64,000 nucleotides of DNA. It comes from Nelumbo lutea. Lineage: Eukaryota; Streptophyta; Magnoliopsida; Proteales; Nelumbonaceae. Location of the stretch: positions 105,459,254-105,523,253 of the forward strand of contig JAKGHH010000002.1 in NCBI GenBank assembly GCA_022828595.1. Reading direction: 5' to 3'. The position numbers and the translations under genes were made by a program. The notes under the pieces were generated by a model. That model saw only the letters and a program-made list of their open reading frames with translations, was not told where the DNA came from and did no database searches. Below are positions 12,301 through 24,300 of this stretch, in pieces (position 1 is the first letter of the stretch; every line of letters begins with the position of its first letter).

Positions 12301-15300
12301 TGGATGTTACAATGGGTGGGGAGGGAGGCAAATGCTTTTGCTGATTCTCTAACTAAACAAGGAGTAACTAGGATCAATTGTACTGGGCCCACTTGTAACT
12401 TTATGATGTTTCTGTATTAATGAGTGAGGCTGCTCCTCGCACCTCATATTGGGATGCTTGTAATGGACTATTTATCATTTGTTTTTTAATGAAACCAATT
12501 GAATTTTTATCTATCAAAAAAAATAGTCAAGGTTGCATAAATAAGCACAAAAGGAATTAAAAGGAAAAGCATTAAGGTGGCATCTGACAACAGCTGAACT
12601 AAGAACTTGAAGATAGCAGGAGACTTTCTGGTAAAGTGAAAGTCTCTGGCTGGTTTTAGCAGAGACCTGGGATCAAATTCCACTTTCATCAGGATTGGGG
12701 AGATTGAGAGTTTAGGGGAGGGCTACCCCCATTGTGTAGTGCATTCCCCTAGGGAGAAACTGAACTAGGGACTGAATGATAAATGCTGAAAAGGTTTCAA
12801 TTCAAAAATCCCCTCATATTCAGGGTATGTGGTACATAATAAAAATTTTAGGGCTAAAATAGTTACCCTAGTATTGGAATCTTTTCAGCATTAAGCATTA
12901 AAGAGGAGAAAGTTACTAAATGATGTAAACCCCTTTTTGAACCGGAACACTTCACTCAGAGCCCAGTAGAGATGTTATCAAATACTAGGGTGGCAATTTT
13001 CAACGCAACCCACTAACCCGCCCAAACCAACCATTAATTGACGGGTTGGGTTGTACCCATTTAATCCTGGGTCATTAGAGGATTGGGTTACCCAATAAAG
13101 GAAAATTTAATGGTTTGGGTAGTTTTGGTCATGGTTATCCAATGGGTGACCCATTAGCCTCTTGTTTTAGTTCAGCACTGATAAGGAAGATCTTCAAACT
13201 TTTGCTGGAGCTTAGGCTAAGTAGCCATGAATCTCAATCTCAACTACCCAAAGAAATCAAAGTTTTGATCAAAGAAGCCCAAGGTCTCTCCCCTGAATAT
13301 CCGTTACCAGAGAAGGTCTGCTTGAAGCTGCAGAAAAGTCTCTCAATTAAGCACTGTCACTCTTTTGTCAAATTCCAGTAAGCTTCAAATATGGAAGCTA
13401 AGCTACTATCTATGGAATGCCTGGTTGGACCTCTCAAATGCTGTTGGAATACGATCTTCAGCAACCCAAGTGAAGGTCAGCAAAGACCTGGTGAAGCTCT
13501 GCCAGATCTCAACTGATTTGCTATTTCCATCAGATCTCAACTTATTCAAATCAACCACTTTCTTATACAAAACAGGCTTGATCAGGCACGATTTCAATAA
13601 ATACAATCTTGCTGTGATTGCTTAAAGAAAGCCATCGATCTAGTAGCCAAGGTCAAGATAAATGAAATTTTTGACAGTGGAGAAAGAAAGATTTTCTTAG
13701 ATCTGAATAAAGCAAAAATCACGCTCTCCATGGGAAGTCTCAGATCAAAACCTCTCTCTTTCCAAAGCTTGTTGAGTGGGTGGGCAGTCTATGCATTTCT
13801 TTTCTGTAACTTATGTTAGTTTTTTTTCCTTTACTGTGCTTTTTTATAATTTCTATATTTTTTTCTGCAATTTCTATTACGTTTTCCATCTTCCATGTTT
13901 TTTTTGTTAGCTTTTTCTACAATTTCTGTGTTTTCTTTCTGTAATTTCTGCTATTTATCTTCATTTTCTGTGTTTTTATAATTTCTGTTATATTTTCCTG
14001 CACTTTTTTCCTATATTTTATTATTTTTTGTTAATATTTATGTTATGTTTTTCTATAATTTGTGTTAGCTTTTTGCATTCTGTGTTTTTTATAATTTCTC
14101 TTTTTTGTTTTCTTTGTATTATTATATAATTTCTGTATTTTTTGTGTTTTAATGAATTAAAAAACAAATTAATAGGTTGGGGTGGGTTGGGTTTGGGATG
14201 AAACCAACCCATTTAATTTGCACTAGACTGGTCATTAATGGGTTTGCGGGTTATATGGGTTGGGTTGAAGCTCAACCCAAACCCAACCTACCTAATTGCT
14301 ACCCCTATCAAATACCACCTAAGTGGGACTGCAGTTTTGAAGACATGCAGCTAGGAGTCAGAAACAGATTTGCAACGCATATTCTCAATAATGGGAGCTA
14401 AAATCTTTTTCAAAGCAGCCCTGTAATGCAATCTATGTGTTAGTAGATAGGTCAACAGATGATACGTACAATCTTACATGATAGAAAGTCACAGGCACTG
14501 TTATCAGGAACAAGAACCAGTGCCACGTCAGGAGGAAAATGGTACATAGCGCTCCTTGCATCACAAATTCTGGGATAACCACAAAATTAATCCGAGATGA
14601 TGTATCATAAGGGTTCAAGGCATCAAATTCCAAATCTGACAAGCAAATAAGCTGCAGAAAAATTTGCACAATTTCTAAAACCAGTCAATTGGAGGAGCAA
14701 CAATGTGAACTTGCCCATTTGCAAAAATTAAATATAGTTAAAGAACTTTCTTTAACAATGTTCAGAAAGTTCAAAATTGAACTAGGGAACAGAAAAATCA
14801 AATGACAAGATCTTTTTCTTCCAAGAAACCCCTAACAAGTATGATCACAATTTGGTTCCATTCTCAGATGGTTAGTTTAAGAATTAAAGATTATGCAACA
14901 TATAGGAAGCAAAAAGAGATCAAGTTTCTCAGCATATGAACTCCAGAGAAGAGTAAGCAAGGTTAAATGCTGATAGCAACTAAACCATACTGCTTATGAA
15001 AGTATTAAGTATAAAAGTTAAAAAGACTAAATGTACAATAGAAACTATCAAACTAAGGAACCTAACTACAATATAATGCCCACTGTAGTTACACATAAAT
15101 GAGACAAATATTTACTTTCAAATATCATTGTTCTAAAATTAACCTTGTAATTAAAATTAAAACCTTCACCTTACTGTAGATATTTTTAATCAACACCTGC
15201 AATAGATGTTAGGAAAGAGATCTAATTACAAATGATATTAAGAATAAAGGTAGAAATGTACATATAATACCCACTGTAGGAACCGTATTCCACATTCTCT

Positions 15301-18300
15301 TGCTGCCACTCTCATGCACTGGAACTCTTAACTTCTATCCTCTCAATTATGCCTTTCCCATCCATATAGACTCTTTCATACACATAATAGCATAGTTAAC
15401 TAAATTTAGATAAAATTATTTAATAAATAGCAAATAGCTTTGATAAATAAAGTCTTCACGTTATATATTACTGATTTAAATTTAAAAGTATTATAACAAA
15501 TAAATCTTCTTATAAATAACGTTATAACAAGGCATTAACAATCTACTTTAGAAACTTTCCAGTTTTTATTTACTTATATTTTTATAGGTAGTAGTTATTT
15601 ACTTATATACCACCAAATAATTGAATGATGAAGTTACAGTGTATTTAATGGAAGATGTGAAGCACTAAACCAATAAAAATTCTGCTTGCTTCTACTAAGA
15701 GGAAAAAGAAACTTTGTTCCTTTCACTGATAATGGGAAATTTAACTACAACACAAAAATGGGGGCAGAATATCCAAGATCCTCACGTGAAACAATGACAA
15801 GCCCAAAATGGAAAGAGAAAATATAATAAAAGACAAAGTCAGAGCACTATAGTCCAAAAAGGACCAATACAAGATCTGATAGGATGTCAAAATGGTCCTA
15901 GCAACTGTATGTGCTAGCTTTTTTTTTCTTTTGACTCTCTAACATTGCACTCTGTTGTCCTGTCTGTCTTTAATAAAATCAGGCCATTCTGATCCACCAA
16001 AAATGCCCTTCCCAGTCATCAGAGACCAAGAAATGGTCTAGCTTAAAACAAGCAAAACTAGAACCGTTTGAAATTGTTGATAAGAAACTAACAAGAATGC
16101 CTTAACAAATGTTGAATTTCCCATGCTGGTAATTGCCCTCTTCCCCTTATCTTTTGATGAGAAAATTTGATGATACTAGATGTCTAGAACTGCCTCCCAC
16201 ACACCATGGCCTCCCCCAAGTACCTTGGATCTCCTCCTATAACTCTTTTCACTAGGATAGGATAAAAAATGTTGGTAAGACCCAATGGAAGTATTACAAT
16301 TTCTCATGTTTTCCACCACTTCAGTGTTTCAAATCATGATTACACACACCAGAGACACCATAAGCTGGGAAGAAAGGAACATCTCATATTCATAAGTCAT
16401 AACACAAACCCATCAAAGAACGTCATACATGCTGCGGAATGTGGGCCATAAGTAAAATGTTCTTTCTTGGTATATAATGCTTAATGGGACTGGGGGAATT
16501 AGTGTTAGGTAACTGCCTAACTCGGGGCTTTTTGAGGAAGCCTGCCTCCTGAAACGAGAGAGAAAAGAGAGTGAGAGAGAGAGGGAGAGACTGAATTCCC
16601 AGAATCAATGCTGACTCTTCTGGACTTCCTTTCCTTATTTATAACACTCAGTTACAACTTTATTATATCAGCCTCTCCACTTGTCAAGTTTGTCATGTAG
16701 TTTGTTCGAGTGGTTGGCTTTCAGTTACATTACTTAAAGGCTGACGTGGCCTTTTCTTGTACACTTGTCCCTCTGTTCCACTTATTTGTGTCTTAACAGT
16801 CCCTCCTCCCTTGAAAGAGACCTTGCCCTCAAGGTCAAGATGTGGGAATCTATTCTGTAAGTCCAAGTAAGCTTCCCAAGTTGCATCTTCAAGTGGGAGA
16901 CCTGACCATACCACCAATGCCTCTGGTTCGATGTGATGCCCTTTGCGTATCCACCTGAAATCTGTTATCTAAGTAGGCTCAGTTTGAACTTGGCCATCTT
17001 CCGAGAATGATGGGAGGGTTGTTGTTATTGCTCCCGTTTTTGGCCATTTCTTTAATAGAGATACATGAAATACGGGGTGCAATTTTGACGTCACTGGAAG
17101 GTCAAGTTTGTATGCCACGGACCCAATGCGTTCCACAATCCAAAATGGGCCGAAGTACCTTGGGCTCAGTTTGTTCCACCCGCAGCCTGCTACTGAAACT
17201 TGCTTGTATGGTTGTAGTTTAAGGAAGACTTGATCCCCAACTTGGTACTGGACGGGCCTATGTTTTCTGTTGTAAGAGTCTGTCATCCATTGTTGGGCTC
17301 GACGGAGGTGGAATTTGAGCTCTTGTAACACCATATCCCGCTGGAGGAGTTGGTCTTCCACTGCTGCTACTGCTGTAGACCCTTTCTCATGTGGAAGTAG
17401 GGTAGGTGGGTCCCGTCCATATAGAGCCTGAATGGAGTCATTCCTGCTGCATTGCGATACGTGGTATTGTACCACTATTCCGCCCAATGGAGACACTTGA
17501 GCCACTGACGTGGCCTATCCCCTACAATAGCACCTTAGATAGGTTTCCAAACTCCGGTTGACCACCTCAGTTTGCCCATCTGTTTGAGGATGGTAGCTGG
17601 TAGACTTGAAGAGTTTCACTCCCTGTAACCCGAAAAGTTTTGCCCAGAAATGACTCATTAAAATTGGGTCACGGTCTGAGACAATGGAGTTAGGGGTACC
17701 ATGCAGTCGTGCCACCTCCTTAGTAAAAATCTCAGCCACCATTGGAGCTGTAAAGGGGTGGGAGAGAGGGAGAAAGTGGCAGTATTTGGTGAATCTATCA
17801 ACAACTACGAGAATGGCGGATTTGCCATAGGAAAGGGGGAGCCCCGTTATGAAGTCCATGAATATATCAGCCCACACTTGTGTAGGAATTGGAAGTGGTT
17901 GTAGCAGACCTGCTGGACACTGGTATCAGCCTTATTTTTCTAGCAAATGATGCATTCGGCTATGAATTTTTGGACCAAATTCCGCATGCCTTTCCAATGG
18001 AATTGGGTGGCTAGTCTCTTGTAAGTGCGCAAAATTCCCGAGTGTCCTCCTGCTAGTGATGAGTGGAACAATTCAAGAAGTTGTTGAATATGGGCTGAAT
18101 CCTGTGGTATAACCAAACGACGTTTATATAACAGCAAGTTATCCTCCACTGTGTACCCTGGGTGGCTGGTAGGGTCCTCTTGGACCTGTGAACGCAGCTT
18201 GCTCAGTTGTAGGTGTCTTTCGGCTTCCTCCCTTAACTGATTCATGAAGGAACACGTTGAGCCCTTGAGAAGTAATGGAAATAGTTGTGGTTGGCGTGAC

Positions 18301-21300
18301 AGTGCATCTGCCACTTCGTTAGTGTGCCCTGCCTTGTATTCAATGACATAATCATAGCCGAGTAATTTGGCTATCCATCGTTGTTGTTCCAGGGATAATA
18401 CTGACTGCTCCAACAGAAATTTCAGGCTATGGTGGTCAGTTCATATGATGAACCTCCTCCCTAGAAAGTAGGGTCGCCAGCACTGGACTGTGAGAACAAT
18501 TGCTATCAGTTCTCGTTCATATACTGACTTAGCCCATTTTTGTGTTGTCAATGCTTTGCTGAAAAACGCTAGTGACCTTCCTTCTTGCATGAGAACCACA
18601 CCCATTCCCTGGCTTGACGCATCACATTCAATGATGAAGTCCTTTGAGAAATCTGGAAGTGCGAGCATCAGTGGGGACAGGACAATTGTTTTGAGCATCT
18701 CGAAGGCTTGTTGGGCCTCCCTAGTCCAGCAGAATCCATTCTTCCTGAGTAAACTTGTCAAGGGGGCAGCAATCAGCCCATACCCTCTGATGAATCGCCG
18801 ATAGTACCCTGTTAGACCCAAGAAGGCCCATAACTCCTTAACATTTTGAGGTTGCGGCCAATTTATCATGCTTGAGATCTTTTCTGGGTCTGCCGCTACA
18901 GTGCCGTTTTTTACTACATGCCCCAAGTAGTGTACTTGAGTCTATCCAAATGCACACTTTGACTCCTTTGCAAAGAGTTTATGAGTCCTTAGTAGTTCCA
19001 AAGTGATTTGTAGATGCACTAGGTGTTCGTCCCATGTAGCGCTATAAACAAGTATATCATAAAAAATAAAAATAAAAAATGGTATAAATTTGCGCAAATG
19101 GGGTCAAAATATATCATTCATAAGTGCTTGGAACGTAGCTGGCGCATTGGTCAACCCAAACGGCATGACCAAAAACTCATAATGCCCATCATGTGTACGA
19201 AAGTCGGTCTTGTGGATGTCACCCTCATGGACCTGAATTTGATGATATCCCGATCTCAGGTCTAGTTTGGAGAATATTGTGGCCCAGTTGAGTTCATCTA
19301 ATAGTTCATCGATTACCGGTATGGGAAATCAATCTCTCACAGTAATGTTGTTCAAGGCCCTAATGTCTATACAAAACCGCCATGTCCCATCCCTCTTTTT
19401 CACAAGTAATACCAGGGAGGAGAATGAGCTATGGTTGGGTTGTATAATTTTTCTATCAAGCATATCTTGCACCTGTCTCTCAATCTCTAGTTTCTGAAAA
19501 TAGGGGTAATGATAGGGCCTTACATTCGTGGGTGCCATTCCGGGCAGCAAGGGAATGTAATGATCATGGGCACGTTCCGGTGGTAGTTCCTTAGGCTCTC
19601 GGAAAATCACTAAAAACTTCTGAAGTAACTGTTGTAGTTGTATGTGGGCTTCTTCAGATCTGCTGGAGTTACTTCCTTGGGTTAGAATTGGGCCGTTCCC
19701 GTGGGAGTCTATCTACATTAAAATGATGTGGGTTGGGTCTGCTGCCTGTTTTCTTAGGGTGGCAAGGCTAATGGACCCTGGATCCTTGGACATCTGCCCT
19801 TGAATATGCACCTGTGATTTTCCCATTTGAAAGTCCATTGTGAGACGGGCCCAGTCACATATCACCGGCCTTAGTTGCCTTAACCATTGGACTCCGAGAA
19901 CTACATCTGCTCCACTGATTTCCAAGGGATGTAGATCTACCTCGAATTTGTGTCCTTGTATCTTCAGTTTGAATCTTGTGCATGTACTATCACACACCAA
20001 ATTGCTCCCATTAGCTATGTGCACCCGGAATGCTGTATATGGTTGGACCGGAATCCCTAGTTGTCTGACCAATGTTTGAGTAATGAAATTGAGGGTGTTG
20101 CCACTGTCTATAAGAACTGATACATGACGCCCGTGTATCAGTCCGGTTACTCTCATAGTTTGAGAGGAGGTAAGACCGGTCAAGGCTTGCAGGGATACTT
20201 CTGGATATTCTTTTGTCCATTGCTCCCATTCTTGTTTGTCCACTGGCTCGTCGATGTCTATTGACTCCTCTACGTTTTCGGTTTCAAGCCGAAGGAAGAA
20301 TACTTGTTGGATCTTGCAACGATGGCCCGACCCAAATTTGTCTCCACACGCATAACAAAGGCCCTTTTCTCGTCGGGCTTGCATCTCGGCCCAGGTTAAC
20401 CTCTTGGCTGGGCCGAGTGGGCCTGAACCGAAGTTGGCTTCCTTACTTGTGATTGCCACTCCTAGTCTAGACTCCGGTTTACCCAAGATAGCAGGTTCCG
20501 GATTTGGTATACCTAGTATGACCGCAGCTCCCAGGGGTCGATTAATCCTTCTAAATCGAGTTTGTCTTCATGGAGTCGAGCTAAGGCTGCTGCATCAAGA
20601 ACGGTGGTGGGTTGCATGGCTTTAACCTCCAGCTGCAGTTCTTCCTTTAGTCCACCGACAAAACTATCGACCAGTGAGTTTTCTGGCCACCCTTGCACGC
20701 ACACAGCTAACCTCTCGAATGCCATCTGATAATCTTGGATGGAGTCCGTCTGTCGTAGCTTGGCGAGGCTTTAATCATAGTTTTCAAAATCCGAGACACC
20801 AAATCTCACAGTTAAGGCATCGGTGAAGTCCGCCCACGTGGCTCTTGGCTGTTGTCGCCGATACCACTGGTACTAAACAATCGCCTCTCCTTCCAAGTGC
20901 GTAGAAGCTAGTGGAACACGATCAAGTCCAGGCATATTGTGGTGATCGAAGTACCTTTCGGTTCGCAGAAGCCAAGACGTGGGATCCCCCCCTGCGAAGA
21001 CGAGAAACTTGATTCTTGTCGTTCTGGTGGTTCCTGATCTGCTTCGATGACTGGTGTCACTGTGTTCTTCTTGCCCTTCCCCGATTTGGAACCGGGGGTG
21101 TCTGTTCCAATCGCCCAAGCAAGGACGCGAAGCTCTCTTTTATTTCTTTAATGTCCGCCGATAATCTTTGCATTTCTCCTTCCATGTTGTCGACTCTGTT
21201 CTCCATCGAGGACGACCTTGTGCTCAGCATCTCAGCTCTGATACCAACTTGTTAGGTAACCGCCTAACTCAAGGAAGCCTGCCTCCTGAAACGAGAGAGA

Positions 21301-21310
21301 AAAGACAGTA

Positions 21311-21358
<48 letters not shown>

Positions 21359-24300
21359 AATTCCTAGAATCAATGCTAACTCTTCTGGACTTCCTTTCCT
21401 TATTTATAACACTCAGTTACAATTCTGTTATATCAGCCTCTCCACTTGTCCAGTTTGTTTGAGTGGTTGGCTTTCGGTTACATTACTTAAAGGCTGATGT
21501 GGCCTTTTCTTGTACATTTGTCCCTCTGCTCCACTTATTTGTGTCTTACCAATTAGGGCTGGACATAGTAGGGCTGAAAACTTTCATGGTATCAGAGCTA
21601 TTAAATCTGCCCTAGGTCTTCATTGTTTCCTATTCTCCTTTTTTTCTCTCTTCTCTGCTCATTTTTTCTTCTTTCTCTGAAACCCTAGCTCTGGTCATAG
21701 TTCACTAGAGTTTCTCTTTTCTCTCTAGGGTTCTGTCTTGGAGTTATAAACCAAGGAGACCCTAAGCTGTTTGGCTATGGACTGTTAGTACATGAACTAA
21801 AGTGAATAGTCAAAATGACTACTGGGGACTGCGGGGTCTAAAAGTAGAAGCTCAACTGTGAAACAGTTCAAGTAAGTTCCCTGAGGTTGGACAGTGAAGG
21901 GGCTGCTGTCCAAGAGTCTTTAATCAGGTTGGACTGAGGGAAGTCATCGTTCAAGAATTTCTTAGACTGTTTACTAACTGTGAGCTGGAGTGTTCTGTCA
22001 ACATTTGGACTGAAAAGTACAGCTTTTTTCTCTTCACATTGAGAGATCTTTAAGTGAACAGAACTTCAGAATGTCTTCAAGCACAAGCGAAATGACTTCT
22101 AAAGGACCTAGACCTACAGAGATTATCTCTAATGTTGAGAACCCTAGTCCTTCCAGCCTGCAAATAACAAGTATCAAGTTGGATGAGTACAACCAAGGTT
22201 CAAAAAATTGATACGATGCGCCCCGTATCGTATCTTTTGGGTCCCGATACACCTATTTACAGGTGTTCCGGGATCCCACTATTTTTTAATGAAAAATATG
22301 GGTATTAAACTACCCAAAAACCAAATTTTGAAAAAAAATAAATAAAAAGAAAACATGTTTCCGCATGGTGCAAAGTATCGCAGAGGCGTATCGATACTTT
22401 GAACCATGAGTATAACTACAAAGAATGGGCTATTGGAGCCAAGCTGTTTATCACTAGTTGTGGACTGCTAGAAAATATAAATGGAAAAATCAAGTAATTG
22501 AAAGAAAAGGAGACTGCACATGTGTCATGAGAATGCCACTGTTATGTCATGGCTATTATCCTTCATGACACCTAACTACTTAAGATAGCTAGAAACTGTT
22601 CAGCATTACTCTATTGCCTTTAAAATATGGTAGAAACTTTCTAACAGTTATGGGAAAAAGAGTGAATAGGTCAACCAAAGACATTTCAGCCCTAAACCAA
22701 GCAGACATGTCTATGGCAGCGTACTTTGCTATTATGGAAGGCCTTTAGGAGGAACTTGACCATCATCTAATCGGTGATGGCTGTAACAAGGATAAAGAGA
22801 GATGTGATAAACAGATTGAAGAAGAGAGTCTTCAAGTTTCTAGCCGATCTGCCACTATATGAAGGCATCTGATACCAAATCTTAAGAAGGGTTGAGTTGC
22901 CCACTTTGCAGCATGTGTTTTATTATCTGGTTAGAAAGGGAGAAATAAGAAGGAAAGAAATGAAGATTGATGCCCACATTCAATTTCAGCCAGCAGTCCT
23001 AGAGAAGGAAAAGAAACCTCAAAAGGGCTATAGTGCATCTGGAGACCTATGTATTCCTTACATGCCTTCAGGGAAACAGTTAGCCAATATCTTCACCAAA
23101 GGGTTATCTGTTGCCAGATTTAAGGAGTTGTTGTGTGAAGATATAGTTGGTTAGCCATGGGTGTGGGGTTCCATACCCACACTCAGGCTCTAGTGTGTGT
23201 GGTTTCATACCCACACCTAGTTGTTTCTAATTTCTTTTATTAGTAGTTTCTAATTTCCTTTTAGTAATTTCTAATTTCTTTAGTTTCTAATTTCTATAGG
23301 CAGGCTGACCTTATTGTTTCTAATTTTTGTTTATTTCCTATTCTTGTAAGGATCCTAAAAGCTATAAATAAAGGAGTGTATGGGGCGGCAGATCATTCAT
23401 TACCGAACCCCTTCTTTTTTTTCTTCAAACCTATAATATAGTAAACAGATCTTCTTCTTCTTTCAAGTTGGTATCAGAGCCTTAGATCTAGGGTTTCACA
23501 TGTGGATTTAATTCAGCCGACCACATGAGAATTGTTTAGGGCTGAAAGTTCAAAAAGATCCTTGTTTCGGCTGATTCTTGGAGGTTGCAAGAAGGCTTTA
23601 GCAGCTGTCCTAAGATTGGAGAGAGCTTCTTGTAATCAGGAAGAATCAGGCAGGAATTGAGTGATCAAGATCGATTCTTGATCAAGATTAAAAGTGTCGA
23701 TCAGCTTTTTCTTGGTTCTTTGATCAAGATTCAAGGTGCTGACAGTAATTGATTGATCAAGTTTGAAGACTGAAGGTAGCAATCAGTTTTCTAGGCTTTT
23801 TTCTTCATAAAGTACGTACCTTTTCTTGAGATTGATACTCAAAAGGACTTTGTTATTCATTCAGAGAGGTGCGGATAGAAAATCTCAGGACTGATATCAA
23901 TCCCAGGACAGTAGTTGACTGTTATCTAACTGCAAAATCATTGTCCTAGGTTGGCTGTTATCAGCCTTGAAGTTCAGCTTTTTCTTGTCACAGTAGTTTA
24001 AAGCCTCTTCTTAACTTAGAATGGAGTACAAGAACCAAGGGGAAGGTGCTTTTGGTACTGGTGGTTCAGGTAACATGACTGAAAACACCTTTCAGATTAC
24101 AACTGTTAAGTTTGATGGATCAAACTACTTGGAATGGACCCAATCAGCCATGATGACTATTGGGGGTAGAGGAAAGTTGAACTTCTTGCTAGGGGATGTG
24201 AAGGAACCCTCCAAGGAGGACCCTACTTATGCTAGGTGGGTCCAAGAGAATTTTTTGGCGATGACAAGGCTGTGCAACTCTATGCAGCCACACATTAGCC

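Larger units (their letters stand above)
16503..21551 (-). mobile_element. Ty3/gypsy chromovirus-like retrotransposon, full length, degraded
   Basis: LTRs at 21250-21551 (5' for this strand) and 16503-16798 both run TGTTAGG to (A/C)CA on the plus strand. The 5-base duplication ATTAG (16498-16502, 21552-21556) proves a single insertion. On the minus strand the tRNA-Met site TGGTATCAGAGC lies at about 21246-21235, and the polypurine tract AAGGGAGGAGGGA abuts the 3' LTR. Gag, protease, RT, RNase H, integrase and a chromodomain-like tail occur in gypsy order but with several stops. It lies inside the copia B LTR, in cornichon sense orientation. Confidence 0.92.
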
